DNA of 64,000 nt, from contig JAZGUH010000928.1 in assembly GCA_037893225.1 (NCBI GenBank), forward strand, positions 496,001-560,000, read 5' to 3'. The notes beneath the pieces were generated by a model. It was not told the DNA's origin. It did no database searches and worked only from the letters and a program-made list of their open reading frames with translations. This DNA comes from Hippasteria phrygiana (lineage: Eukaryota; Echinodermata; Asteroidea; Valvatida; Goniasteridae). Each line of letters opens with the position of its first letter. The stretch's first letter is position 1. Made by a program: the position numbers and the translations under genes. Shown here piece by piece: positions 51,301 to 58,019 of the stretch.

Positions 51301-53998
51301 GTGCTGTCGTTGTCAAAAAAAGTGGAAATGTATATCGTTCTCCAACGATTTTCAGCTGGAAATCATTGGGAAAACTGCCCTGTAGCTGTTAGTCAAGGTG
51401 CGCGTAGCTACCCGGACGAGTGGCACGCCCCGGACATGATGGCGCCATGGCATATCCGGGGTGTGTCACGCACCCATAGCCACGCACGCCTTGACTAAAG
51501 GCTGTCATCCGCCCGACGGTTGAAAATGAGTGCCGTTTTTCTCTCATTTTTTTCGCCAACCAACAACGCAAAACTTTGAACAGGTCAGTGGAATGATATT
51601 TCCTATTAGATACTAACCCCCAAATCCGCCCATTTCTGAAAATTGCAACAATGACCAATCATGTACACTGCTTTTAAAAGGGAAGTAAAGTCCGAAATCT
51701 CATAGCGTTAACCCCATTCGGACTTCGTTTGGAGAAAAAAAATCGCGCCATGTACGTAGATTTGTGCACAAAACACGTAGTGCTAGCCCTACAAATGGGG
51801 CTGTAAATACATTTAGTTAATTTTTGACTTTTGTCCTTTTACTGTCATCATAGTGACCGCAAAAAGACCATTTACAGCCCTATTTGTGTCGTGCAAACTG
51901 GCCTAGAACTGCAGACATTTCTGGCAAATGCATATTTTCGACTGAAGCTTTGACCGTCGAAAGTGGAAACCGGGGTGGAAACAATTCCAGGCATATTTTG
52001 ACACGTAAAATGCAAGATGTCGGCCAGGTGTGTCGTTGCAGGCTTCAATAATATACCCAAAGAAGTTGTACATAACCCAAAGACGAGGGATTGTGGAAAA
52101 TTTGGGCCTGGAAGAATCCAACTGAACGGAGCACACTGGGTCTGGCCGTCGCCATGCATGTACATGTAGTCCAAACTGGCCTACAATTCATACACTTCTG
52201 GCAAGTGGATATTTCCGATTTTCCGAAGCTGTGAGCATCGGAAGTGGAAACAAATTACAGCCATATTTTGACACATTACATGCAGAATGTCGGCCAGGTA
52301 TGTCATTGTAGGCTTCAGTAATATACCCAAAGAAGTTGTATATTCCCCAAAGACGAGGGATTGTTGAAAATTTAGGCCTCAAAAGTCCGGCTGAACAAAG
52401 CAAACTCTCTGAGCAAACTGTCGGGCCGCGTCGCCATGCTTGTACATGTACGTAGTCCCGATCATTTCACTGCTGGCAATTTCTACTCCCAGTTTGGGAT
52501 TTCGATAATCGTAAAGCTAAAAGAAAAGGTCATTCCAGCAAAAAGATTTTTCTTTGCTGCTGCCTGGGAACTCCGATTGGGAAATTTGATTGGGAACTTC
52601 TCCATCGATCGATGGATACGCGTTGTGCATGCCAGGAATTGTGCTGTCCTCATTCTCTGTTATTGCTGCCGCCTTTCTGGACTTCTGGTTCATACATGTG
52701 GGGAACAATTATACCGACTTCATCCCCATATGTTCATTCTTTTCCGAGTCAGATAGGGACAAAATTTCTTCTGAGAACTTCTGATGATTTTGCCATGTTT
52801 CTCGGTTTGGTCGTACACGCGCTATACACATCGCGCATGCATGGCTGGTCGGCCTTTCACTCGTTCTAGTGCTGACGTCACGGTTCTGACATCCAGGCTA
52901 CTTGTGTAAGTGAAATTTTGCACTTAAAATGGTTTGTATTACAATAAAAATGCAAAAGTTCAATTAAATATTTATTGATTACAACTCTAAACGATGTATT
53001 CTTTTACACCTCTAAACGATGTATTCTTCCATTTCTCAGAGTTTTGTTTTCTGTTTCAGTGACCCTTTAATGGAGAGAATCAGGGTTTAAAATTCATGGC
53101 GGCCAGTGCCTTTGGTGCCCTTTTAGTTGCCGTGATGCCCCTTGCAAAAATGCACTATTCACGGCCAGTTGTGCTGTGCCTCATTAATACTTTGGCCGTT
53201 GTGCCCTTCTTGCCGAACAAAACCCTCAATTTTTCAGTACCAAACCATTGCCGATCCTATAAAACGGCGCTTCATAAAAACCTTCACAAAGCCTTGATTC
53301 CCCAAGCAGACTGGTTTCCGTCCGTGCATTATTTGTTTTCTTTCTTACTGGGGTGGGAACCAGTCAATTCCCAAAGTAACAAACAAGCTCTGAATCCGCG
53401 GCCATATCCGCGGCTAGCTTTAGCCAGGTAGCTCTTATCTTAAATTTCTTCAGGCTTGCTGCAGTACAATATGCGCTTCTGAGAAATCTTTTGTTTCATT
53501 ACCAGAAGTGAAAATATTAAACAAATCCAAGCGTCTCCCAACAGTCATCTTGGGCACCAAGATTCGAAAGAAAATAATTTTGGTGTCAGAAAATGATGAT
53601 TTTTTCTTTGGTTTTTAGGCAACATTTATATTAGATTCACAGTTGGTATTAGGAGTTCCACGTTATTCCGGCAATTCACAACACAAGTGGTTGCAACGGA
53701 GAGGCCATTTCCAAACTAGTAGGGAACCGTTACCTGTGATGAGACTGGCCACGATCAGGGGCAGGATGAGCATCTTGAGCAAACGCATCAGCAAGTCGCC
53801 GGGGAAGCCGATTAGCAGGATGGCGTCCTCTGACGGCTCGACCATGCGCAGCACCAGGCCCAGCACAATGCCCAGGATGACTGCCACCAGGGTAAAGAGC
53901 AGCAGCAGGTTGCGCCGCACCCATCCCGTAACCCGAGCCATCCGCCGGTGCTCGTATGGCTGCAAGGTGTACTCATTACGGCCCGACTCCACCTCCAT
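27606..53998 (-). CDS. SLC1A: Excitatory amino acid transporter (SLC1/EAAT family), complete, nine coding exons
   Basis: The product is a plasma-membrane transporter expected to take up glutamate/aspartate with Na+ and H+ in exchange for K+, as a trimer (family knowledge). Coding segments are 53998-53734, 47617-47410, 45637-45595, 43909-43738, 42444-42318, 37186-36956, 33045-32851, 31565-31431 and 27849-27606, with intron phases 1,2,0,1,2,2,2,2 and a total of 539 residues; human EAATs are about 525-575. Visible landmarks: TM1 about 30-52, TM2 about 60-88, TM3 about 105-127, a long TM4 loop with sequons at N186 and N196, HP1 serines 347-349, NMDGT at 382-386, Y389/E390, HP2 about 421-431, and D460, R463, T464, N467, D471 in TM8. 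R463 and E390 favour an acidic substrate over ASCT-type neutral exchange. The protein ends in ETNF, a possible class I PDZ ligand. The start ATG has an in-frame TGA 30 nt upstream. A 5' non-coding exon is possible. Which vertebrate EAAT is closest cannot be settled by eye. Confidence 0.95.
27928..28171. mobile_element. Family J MITE, complete copy (in intron 8)
   Basis: Inverted ends GGGGCCAATTTCATA / TATGAAATTGGCCCC with AAGCTGTTAAGCA inside. Several TTAGCA/TGCTTA motifs lie in the interior. Confidence 0.85.
28190..28563 (-). repeat. Interspersed repeat F, copy 2
   Basis: Inverse-orientation copy of 23369-23720, ending in GAACAGGTCACA. Confidence 0.75.
29099..29194. mobile_element. 96-bp TTAA MITE, family ii
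   Basis: TTAA at 29095-29098 and 29195-29198. Ends CTCTTCCGCTACGG / CCGTAGTGAAAGAG. A GCCGCT-CAC-AGCGGC hairpin lies 17 nt inside the left end. Confidence 0.85.
29971..30130 (+). mobile_element. tRNA-derived SINE fragment
   Basis: A-box-like TAGTCTAGGGG (about 29981) and B-box-like GGGTTTAAACC (30038) are followed by CTTGAGCAAGACACTTTCTC, a body shared with copies at 31740 (+) and 44390 (-). Confidence 0.6.
30210..30641 (-). mobile_element. Family C MITE, copy 4
   Basis: TTAA at 30206-30209 and 30642-30645. Hairpin CCAACGATGGTC / GACCATCATTGG in the middle. Confidence 0.85.
30713..31382. mobile_element. GC-rich DNA transposon remnant with TA duplication
   Basis: TA on both sides. Ends GGCCTTTTCACACTAGA / TCTAATGTGAAAAGGCC (one mismatch). 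The interior is rich in CCCCGGGGCGAG-type inverted motifs. It lies in intron 8, 48 bp from exon 8. Confidence 0.8.
31431..31565 (-). CDS. SLC1A: SLC1A exon 8: HP2 and start of TM8
   Basis: Encodes residues 414-458 plus two bases of Leu459. HP2, the extracellular gate loop, reads [12 protein letters not shown] at 420-431. TM8 starts toward VDWFL. The donor is TT|GTGAGT (phase 2). The acceptor lacks a normal pyrimidine tract: a (TG)10 repeat runs directly into TACAG. Confidence 0.96.
31570..31590. repeat. (CA)10 at the exon 8 splice acceptor
   Basis: On the sense strand of the gene this is (TG)10 ending TACAG at the exon, replacing the usual pyrimidine tract. Confidence 0.95.
31740..31965 (+). 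mobile_element. SINE copy (CAAGACACTTT body)
   Basis: Shares TTAGGCAAGACACTTTACTA with the elements at 29971 and 44390. It ends near GTGCTATAAGCACATTATTAT. Intron 7. Confidence 0.55.
32851..33045 (-). CDS. SLC1A: SLC1A exon 7: second half of HP1 and TM7 (NMDGT)
   Basis: Encodes residues 349-413 plus two bases of Ser414. It contains [11 protein letters not shown], the TM7 NMDGT motif (382-386), which is part of the Na+/substrate site, and ALYEA with Tyr389/Glu390, the position tied to H+/K+ coupling in the family. It ends in GQVITI. The acceptor is GACTTTTCAG|TG and the donor TCAG|GTACAT (phase 2). Confidence 0.96.
33736..33883. mobile_element. Possible 150-bp MITE with inverted ends
   Basis: TGCGGTGGTGCCAC near 33738 and GTGGTGCCACCGCA near 33870 form diverged inverted ends. 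The interior is CG-rich. Intron 6. Confidence 0.45.
33890..35147. other. Intron 6 sequence; nothing coding seen
   Basis: 34400-34760 contains several CCAAT boxes (GACCAATCAC, GTCCAATCAC) between related blocks (GACCTATC near 34419 and ATAGGTCAATTGG near 34737). It could be an old MITE or an intronic regulatory region. Confidence 0.35.
35152..35644 (+). mobile_element. Family C MITE, copy 5 (GC-rich subtype)
   Basis: TTAA at 35148-35151 and 35645-35648. The central stem CGATTTCCAGCTGGAAATCG is a perfect palindrome. The second stem of the usual subtype is replaced by a GC-rich one (AGTCAAGGCGCGCGTGGCTA against TAGCCATGCGTGCCTTGACT). Confidence 0.88.
36449..36878. mobile_element. Family J MITE interrupted by a TTAA MITE
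   Basis: Ends GAGCCCAATTTCATAGCGCT and GCGCTATGAAATTGGGCC. The host element is split at 36474-36645. The right end is 77 bp below exon 6. Confidence 0.82.
36474..36645. mobile_element. 172-bp TTAA MITE, family iii
   Basis: TTAA at 36470-36473 and 36646-36649. Ends CCAGTTCGCGTCGG / CCTGGCGTTAACTGG. The palindrome GTGTATACAC begins 19 nt inside the left end. Confidence 0.83.
36956..37186 (-). CDS. SLC1A: SLC1A exon 6: TM5-TM6 and first half of HP1
   Basis: Encodes residues 272-348 plus two bases of Ser349. It starts with WYSPIGI, continues through the [13 protein letters not shown] helix and YFIIVRKNP, and ends in the HP1 serine-rich motif (IATSSS). The usual fourth serine of many EAATs is Ala350, across the junction. 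The acceptor is TGCACCAG|GT and the donor CCAG|GTAAAG (phase 2). Confidence 0.95.
37210..39192 (+). mobile_element. hAT-like MITE family B, copy 1, carrying a 1.47-kb insertion
   Basis: The left end AGGAGCTATTCATT and right end GGACAGCCCTA match other B copies, with the TATTCGAATATT-rich termini. The body is split at 37652. No clean duplication is seen at this copy. Confidence 0.75.
37652..39125. mobile_element. Element with 205-bp inverted arms and TA/TATA duplication
   Basis: TATA lies on each side. The ends read CAGGGTGGATAAAAG and are inverted over about 205 bp at high identity (37652-37856 against 38920-39125). About 1.06 kb lies between, with no recognisable transposase. It contains a roughly 90-bp imperfect direct repeat near 38310 and 38480. 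The end sequence suggests the Tc1/mariner group. Confidence 0.82.
40322..40763 (+). mobile_element. Family C MITE, copy 6
   Basis: TTAA at 40318-40321 and 40764-40767. Stem CCAATGATTGTC / GACAATCGTTGG. Second stem AGTCTAGTTCCCCGACC / GGTCAGGGAACCAGACT. Confidence 0.9.
41317..41539. mobile_element. hAT-like MITE, family D, copy 2 (CAAGACC subtype)
   Basis: Perfect 8-bp duplication ATACAAAG (41309-41316 and 41540-41547). Ends CAGTGTTGTAGTCAAGACC / GACTACAACACTG. About ten CAAGACC / GGTCTTG motifs. Confidence 0.92.
41787..41831. repeat. G25 tract followed by C11
   Basis: 25 G at 41787-41811, then nine bases and 11 C, which could form a G/C hairpin or a G-quadruplex. Confidence 0.9.
41915..42150. 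mobile_element. Family K MITE, copy 2
   Basis: Ends ATACCCAGCATGATATGGG and TTGCCCCATATCTTGCT. Contains CTGAGATTCCGGGAACACAA and a G30 tract (42090-42119). Confidence 0.8.
42269..42310. repeat. 42-base G homopolymer beside the exon 5 donor
   Basis: 42 consecutive G on the plus strand. In the transcript this is C42 at intron positions +8 to +49 after GTGAGTT. The true length may vary because such runs are hard to sequence. Confidence 0.9.
42318..42444 (-). CDS. SLC1A: SLC1A exon 5: TM4c-TM5
   Basis: Encodes residues 230-271 and two bases of Trp272: the [19 protein letters not shown] and [14 protein letters not shown] blocks up to LIMW, all strongly family-like. The acceptor is ATTGTCCAG|GC after a T-rich tract. 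The donor is GTG|GTGAGTT (phase 2), followed at once by 42 consecutive C on the sense strand. Confidence 0.94.
42592..42755 (+). mobile_element. SINE S2 3' fragment
   Basis: Shares CAGGGGTTTTTCTCACACC, CATTTCGTC and CACTTTTAAAGAATTGTTGG with the full SINE at 55147. Confidence 0.6.
42765..43072. mobile_element. TTAA MITE, family L, copy 1
   Basis: TTAA at 42761-42764 and 43073-43076. Ends CCCCTTGTGTCCAGC and ATTCAAGAGG. The right subterminal region carries GGCTATGGCC, 19 nt from the TTAA. Intron 4. Confidence 0.82.
43289..43457 (-). mobile_element. tRNA-derived SINE S1
   Basis: On the minus strand a tRNA-like head ends in a perfect B box GGTTCGATTCC, with CCCACCTGAGTAAG after it. The body follows to about 43289. 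A related fragment lies at 43548-43620 and another copy at 54220-54560. Acceptor pairing is too poor for a working tRNA gene. Confidence 0.65.
43738..43909 (-). CDS. SLC1A: SLC1A exon 4: variable extracellular TM4 loop
   Basis: Encodes residues 173-229 and one base of Gly230. This is the poorly conserved, glycosylated extracellular insertion within TM4 of animal EAATs. Two NST sequons (N186, N196) lie in a ten-residue tandem duplication (EEQVMKNST / EEQVMENST). The exon then returns to the conserved [11 protein letters not shown]. The acceptor is TTAAACAG|AC and the donor CTTG|GTAAGG (phase 1). Confidence 0.93.
43831..43890. repeat. 30-bp tandem duplication inside exon 4
   Basis: Two 30-bp units (43831-43860, 43861-43890) differ at three or four bases. 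The duplication is in frame and doubles a ten-residue block with an N-glycosylation sequon. Confidence 0.88.
44091..44290. mobile_element. hAT-like MITE, family D, copy 3
   Basis: Perfect 8-bp duplication CTCATAAC (44083-44090 and 44291-44298). CAAGTCC / GGACTTG motifs at both ends. Confidence 0.92.
44390..44575 (-). mobile_element. SINE copy, reverse orientation
   Basis: Complement reads GTTTGAACCAAGCC (B-box-like), then CTTGAGGAAGACACTTTGTC, as in the copies at 29971 and 31740. Confidence 0.55.
44576..44735. mobile_element. Family K MITE, copy 3 (partly deleted)
   Basis: ATACCCAGCACGATATACCC at the left, CCTGAGATTCCAGGAACACA and a G run inside, TGCCCCATATCAT at the right. Confidence 0.75.
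44797..45553. mobile_element. TTAA MITE, family L, copy 2, split by a hAT-like MITE
   Basis: TTAA at 44793-44796 and 45554-45557. It aligns with 42765-43072 once 44932-45394 is removed. Its right TTAA lies 37 bp from exon 3. Confidence 0.82.
44932..45394 (+). mobile_element. hAT-like MITE family B, copy 3, nested in family L
   Basis: Flanks TTATGGTG / TTATGTTG (7 of 8). Ends TAAGGCTGTTCATTTTCGAA and GGGACAGCCCTA. Contains a short tandem repeat of GTCCACAAAAAGTTAAC. Confidence 0.88.
45595..45637 (-). CDS. SLC1A: SLC1A exon 3: 43-nt micro-exon
   Basis: Without this exon, exons 2 and 4 do not join in frame. Searching the intron for the family block that normally follows DLIR (an N-M/L-F-P-x-N-L-V-x-A-C-F sequence) gave [15 protein letters not shown] between a CCATCAG acceptor and a GTCAGT donor. 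It supplies one base of Arg158 and residues 159-172, entering in phase 2 and leaving in phase 0, as needed. The usual Phe before Pro is Met here. TTAA-type element L2 ends 41 nt beyond the donor. Confidence 0.92.
45905..46115. mobile_element. Family K MITE, copy 4
   Basis: AAGCACGATATGGGGCATAG at the left and TTGCCCCATATCGTGCTTCA at the right. Internal G16 tract and GAGATTCCGGGAACACAA. Confidence 0.82.
46116..47171. other. Intron 2 sequence; nothing coding seen
   Basis: No conserved frame. ACTAGCCTAGTACTAGC-type short repeats near 46620. Confidence 0.4.
47172..47395. mobile_element. hAT-like MITE, family D, copy 4, 14 nt from the exon 2 donor
   Basis: Ends CAGTGCTGTAGTCGA / TCGACTACAGCCCTG. 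Flanks AGGTCCAG / GGGTCTAG (6 of 8). CAAGTCC motifs at both ends. Confidence 0.85.
47410..47617 (-). CDS. SLC1A: SLC1A exon 2: TM3 and start of the TM3-TM4 segment
   Basis: Encodes residues 89-158. It completes Gly89 and reads through the conserved SGKLGLRA motif, TM3 ([17 protein letters not shown]) and IHPGK, then a charged linker and the [11 protein letters not shown] block typical of the family. The acceptor is TGGTAG|GT and the donor CAG|GTCAGT (phase 2). A hAT-like MITE sits 14 nt inside the intron beyond this donor. Confidence 0.95.
47618..50786. other. Intron 1, distal part; nothing coding seen
   Basis: 48.0-49.5 kb is comparatively repeat-free AT-rich sequence. A hAT-like relative with CCTTG motifs lies at 49627-49769 (right end CTCCAACACTG). 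Two nuclear-receptor-like sites lie at 50410-50442. Confidence 0.4.
50410..50442 (+). promoter_or_regulatory. Two DR1-like sites (GGTCAAAGGTCG)
   Basis: AGTCAAAGGTCG and GGTCAAAGGTCG, 19 bp apart in intron 1, resemble RXR/HNF4-type direct repeats. They may simply be a duplicated GAGAG-rich segment. Confidence 0.3.
51052..51115 (+). repeat. tRNA-like segment (A box TGGCCTAGTGG, B box GGTTCGAGACC)
   Basis: Both internal pol III boxes are good, but the 5' and 3' ends do not pair as an acceptor stem, so a SINE head or tRNA pseudogene is more likely than a working tRNA. Confidence 0.5.
51169..51673 (+). mobile_element. Family C MITE, copy 7 (GC-rich subtype)
   Basis: TTAA at 51165-51168 and 51674-51677. 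Closest to copy 5 at 35152, sharing the GC-rich second stem. Confidence 0.9.
51887..52440 (+). pseudogene. Two diverged direct repeats (about 275 bp) with THAP-like remnants
   Basis: Repeats at 51887-52165 and 52170-52440. Each has an ATG followed by a [20 protein letters not shown] reading ([16 protein letters not shown] in the second), similar to the start of THAP zinc-finger domains (M-x-x-x-C-x-x-x-G-C-x-N). The second zinc Cys is Phe in both, the first Cys is Tyr in copy two, and the frame shifts or stops soon after. THAP assignment is inference from pattern only. Confidence 0.4.
53430..53520 (+). mobile_element. SINE S2 3' fragment
   Basis: TTTCTTCAGGCTTGCTGCAG and TTGTTTCATTACCAGAA match the 3' part of the SINE at 55147. 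Confidence 0.6.
53734..53998 (-). CDS. SLC1A: SLC1A exon 1: N-terminus, TM1 and TM2
   Basis: Encodes residues 1-88 and the first base of codon 89. A cytosolic N-terminus of about 29 residues ends in an Arg-rich stretch before TM1 ([14 protein letters not shown]). TM2 follows and ends in the family motif around [16 protein letters not shown]. The donor is CAG|GTAACG at 53734/53733 (phase 1). An in-frame TGA at 54026-54028 fixes this ATG as the first possible start in the exon. The segment is GC-rich compared with flanking DNA. Confidence 0.95.
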
Positions 53999-54219
53999 CT
54001 CAATGTGTACTTGTGTGGGATTCCTTCAGGAAGTTGAAGCCTACAGTGAGTCTTAAGCTTGCAGGAGCTGTTTTGGAAGGGTCAGCGCAAGTCTGAGGCT
54101 AGCAGGAATTAGAAGGTTTAGCAGCGATGATATCTGAAAATACCAAGAATAGTTTTAGTTGTGTGTTAATAATGTCTTTTCAAAGTTTTGGTTGGAATTT
54201 TTTCAGGGATTATTTAAAT

Positions 54220-54560
54220 TTCAATAGCATTTTTGCCTTTCCTGACATGTTACTTTATAGTACTTTATGCTCATTGCTTTCCGAGAGCCTGTGGGAAAAA
54301 AATTCACAGGATTACTCAGGTGGGACTCGAACCAATTAGCCTTTTAGAGGTATGGCAGACACAATAGGAGGGCGCTATTTTATTTGGGTATAAATACACA
54401 GGTTTTACCCAAATCAAATAGCGCCCTCCTATTGTGTCCGCCATACCTCTAAAAGGCTAATGGTGTCCTACTTATGCCTGTATTAGTTGTAAAGCAGGAG
54501 TTCACAAGTTCAAGTCCTACCCAATAAGCCTGTGATTTTTTCCCACAGGCTTTCAGAGGG
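54220..54560 (-). mobile_element. SINE S1 copy split by a palindromic element
   Basis: 54230-54334 matches the body and B box of the SINE at 43289 (complement GGTTCGAGTCCCACCTGAG). The palindrome at 54335-54461 interrupts the tRNA-like head. Confidence 0.6.
54335..54461. mobile_element. Palindromic element P, copy 1
   Basis: Starts ATTAGCCTTTTAGAGG and ends with its complement. Arms of about 55 bp with two mismatches. The centre differs from the other copies. Confidence 0.85.
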
Positions 54561-54593
54561 CACTGACTAAACAGTGAACTAGCATACCTCTAT

Positions 54594-54995
54594 TAGGGCT
54601 GTCCCGAATGTACTGAATATTCAAATATTCGATCGTCAACCGAATATTCGAATACCTTTTTGCCGGTTCGAATATTTGAAAAAATATATGCATGTACATT
54701 GTACATATATGACTCTGATGCTATTTTAGTAGAAAAGTTACGGAGCTTAGCAGTGTCAAATGCCGCATTTATTTCAAAAAGGTAACTTTTTGGGGGGCCA
54801 GAGGTTTTTGTTTCAGTCCGGAAAACCCTTGACACTTGTAAAAAAATATTCCCGCAAAAACGCAGGCTGGAGTTTGGTTTCTTGAAAAACTTGATCAGCG
54901 AGTATCGAATATTCGAATATTCGGTCAAATCCAGTTTCGAATAATCGAATACTGAATTAATCAAATACTGAATTATTCGAAAATGAACAGCCCTA
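54594..54995 (-). mobile_element. hAT-like MITE family B, copy 2
   Basis: Perfect 8-bp duplication ACCTCTAT (54586-54593 and 54996-55003). Ends TAGGGCTGTCC / GAACAGCCCTA. Confidence 0.92.
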
Positions 54996-55146
54996 ACCTC
55001 TATTCCTAGAAACAAGAAAGGAATATTCCTAACTTTTTATGAAATAGAGCCCTGATTGCTCACCTCCAGTGCGGGGATAGAAATTTGCATTGGGGATGAT
55101 GTAAATTTTTAGTGGAATTTTTGCCCTTCCCCCACGCAAAATTCCA

Positions 55147-55440
55147 TCCTCACATTTGGGAGTCAGGTTGGCCTAGTGGTACTTTCCTCGCCTTCCACCA
55201 CTGTGACCCGGGTTCGAATGCCACCAGGGCCGACCATGTAGATTGGGTTTTCAGTCCCTGTCTGACTCCGTGGGTTTCCCCCAGAATATCATTCTGGGGT
55301 TTTCCTCCCACTTCTAAAACTGAACATTTCTTCGTCGTCTTCCTACAGGTTTCTTCAGGCTTTCGAGCTAAAGTGCAATATGCACTTTTAAGGAATCCTT
55401 GGTTTCATTACCAGAAATAAATAAATAAATAAATGGAAAA
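55147..55440 (+). mobile_element. tRNA-derived SINE S2, complete
   Basis: A box TGGCCTAGTGG (about 55171), B box GGTTCGAAT (55210), a body with CTGACTCCGTGGGTTTCCCC, and an (AAAT)n tail at 55417-55437. Confidence 0.8.
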
Positions 55441-56146
55441 AAAAGAATATTACCATTCCAAATTAAAAAACAGCAACTCAATATTCATTACCTTTTTCTA
55501 ACAGACATCAAAATTAAATGGTTGTGAATATTCTTATGAAGCTCAATGAAGGGGTCTGAAGAGGATTGAGATAAGCCCATTGACAGACTAAAGTAGGAGA
55601 ATTAAAAACTCAACTTCCGTATCAATTTAATAAAATCATTAATCAAACCAGAATCATAAATTTGTTCAAACTAATAAAAGAACACTGCCTTAAAGAATGT
55701 ACATGTATGTACATGTACATGAAGGCAAATTCCACCCATTCATTTGATTCTTTAACTTAAGTAAAGAACTTAATGTACTTTACCATTGTATATATTTTTT
55801 AATTCAACATGATCACTTTTTTTTCATACAGACCTTACCTATTGGGGCAAAAAAAGGTCCTGTCACACTTTATCACACACTAGTGTGGGGCAAACAGGGT
55901 GCCACATTGATCACACACCAACCATTATTGTTCAAGGCTGAACAAAACCAATAGCCATGCATCATGTGACCCCTACATGTAGATCAACAAGCATGAGGTC
56001 CATTGTCCCCCAATAACCTTGTTCTTTTTCAGTACAATCAGAAAACGAATGGTCCAAAATGCAGGAAACCTGAAGCAGGGGTGAGATTGGCCCGAACAAA
56101 AACAAAAAAATCAACAAAATCTGCAGTATTTAGAGGTCCCCGAGGA
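55441..56146. other. No gene seen
   Basis: AT-rich upstream sequence of the transporter with short frames only. Confidence 0.4.
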
Positions 56147-56714
56147 TAGGGCTGTCCCGAATATACCAAATATTTGATATTCGATCGTCAAGCGAACATT
56201 CGAATACCATTTTGCCAGTTCGAATATTCGAAAAGATATATATGCACGTACAGATACGACTCTGATGCTATTTTAATAGAAAAGTTACGGCGCTTAGCAG
56301 TGTCAAATGCCGCATTTTTGTCAATCGCAATTTTTTGTGGACGGAAGTTTATTGTTCCTGTCGGTAAAACCCTTGATACAACAGGGGCATGCAAAAAAAA
56401 TGCTGTTTGAACGGTCCATAATATCAATCGCCATTAGCCTTTTAGAGGTATGGCGGACACAATAGGAGGGCGCTCTTTAATTTAGGTATACCTTTTGTGC
56501 CATACAAAAGGTATACCCAAATCAAATAGCGCCCTCCTATTGTGTCTGCCATACCTCTAAAAGGCTAATACCGGCGTGCTTTTACGTGCAATGTTTTTTT
56601 ACCGTTGTGGCATGCACTGAAAAACTTGATCGGCGAGTATCGAATATTCAAATATTCGGTCAAACCCAGTTTTGAATATTCAAATAGTAAATTATTCGAA
56701 AATGAACAGCCCTA
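56147..56714 (-). mobile_element. hAT-like MITE family B, copy 4, carrying a palindrome
   Basis: Flanks CCCGAGGA / GCCGAGGA (7 of 8). Ends TAGGGCTGTCCCGAA / GAACAGCCCTA. Interrupted at 56433-56569. Confidence 0.87.
56433..56569. mobile_element. Palindromic element P, copy 2
   Basis: 137 bp. Arms of about 66 bp around the 5-nt loop GCCAT. The left arm has drifted slightly (CTCTTTAATTTAGG). Confidence 0.88.
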
Positions 56715-58019
56715 GCCGAGGACCCCAAAATAGGGTCTATAGTTTGCCTGAAGACACCGCTTAAAATACCAGTTTCTATTGGTCTATATCCACTTTTACA
56801 GGTAAGAACACATTTAGGGCAACACCTCAGGAAATCCAGATTTCAACAGAGATTCTTTACAAGTTCTAAAATCAGTAAAAATCCTGACAAAAAATCCTGA
56901 AATCAGGAAAAAATCCTGATTTCACCTCTGCTGAATACAGAGCATAAAAATCCAAGGCATGATGAAAACACACTTACATGTATGTCCGTCTTCCAATGGT
57001 CTTTCCGTAAAATCCAGTTACCCGGCACGCTATAATCACTACACGGAACATTCAATGTACATCGTTGCAGTTAATATACTTGAATGTTCGTACATTGCCT
57101 CCTATTATTGTTCCTAATGCATTGTAGTTCTCCAAATAGACTGCACTCTTGATCCCCTACTAGTTGTAGAATGTATTTCCATTCACTTCCCGCACGGCAC
57201 ATTGGGAAAGCGTCATGAATGTCCCGAAGCCAAGGGGAACAAGCAATGTGGGAACCTTTTCATCAGCGCTGCGTTTACTCAATCACGAGTTATCTGATTA
57301 CTGGGGTTTCAGTCAGTAAACAGCCAGGGCTAGGGACATTCTGACTTTATTTATTTTGACAACTGCTCCCCATACCCTTGGGACTGACTTCAAGGAGAGG
57401 GTTTTCCTATGTAACTCACTCCACACCTTCAAGTTCAATTATGCATGAAAACACAACCAGTAGCGTTTTCAAAGCTCTCTGAGAAATGCTAGCTGGAAAT
57501 ACTGGCCTGCATTCTCTTCTGGTATTTATAATCCTTCACATTAAATGATGTGATGAAGCGAAATAAAATGACCATAAAAATGTTTGGGGCATGGATATTA
57601 AAGGCTACTTCTGGCTTAGTAATATATTTTCAATACCCGACTTTTAATTCAAGAAGCCCCTTTTGACCAAGGTTTTTAATAGGCATAACCTTCTAGAAAT
57701 TCAGCATAACTGATTTGAGCATCTGGAAGTTTTCACCTTTTATACCCTGTGAATAAACACTACTACCACTAAGTGACCCCCCCCCCCCAACCCCAGTGCC
57801 AAAAATAATAAATTGGAGACACCGAAAAGTAAATGAAAAGAATGAGAAGCAAACAGGTCTTTTAAACTTCATGGCCACAAAGTTCAGCCTTATTGGTTGA
57901 AGCATGGTTGAAGTCAAAGTAGACCAGGGACGTGCATTAAATGGCACTATTAAAGGGACCATTGAAATTTGCACCCTGCCTCAACTCCCTGCCTAGAAAA
58001 ATAAAGAGTATCCATGCCT
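56715..58019. other. No gene seen
   Basis: No exon recognised; C10 run near 57780. Confidence 0.4.

Larger units (their letters stand above)
50787..53066. mobile_element. 2.28-kb composite TTAA element in intron 1
   Basis: TTAA at 50783-50786 and 53067-53070. Inverted ends begin AGGGTCACTGAAA and match at 21 of 22 bases. It contains a tRNA-like segment (51052-51115), a complete family C MITE (51169-51673), two diverged direct repeats with decayed THAP-like coding sequence, and a TGACGTCA site near each end. No intact transposase. Confidence 0.85.

Noticed and set aside
53096..53431. 111-residue plus-strand frame
   Set aside because: Lies in intron 1 between a transposon end and a SINE fragment; no family resemblance.
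53643..54056. 137-residue plus-strand Arg/Ser-rich frame
   Set aside because: Antisense shadow of transporter exon 1.
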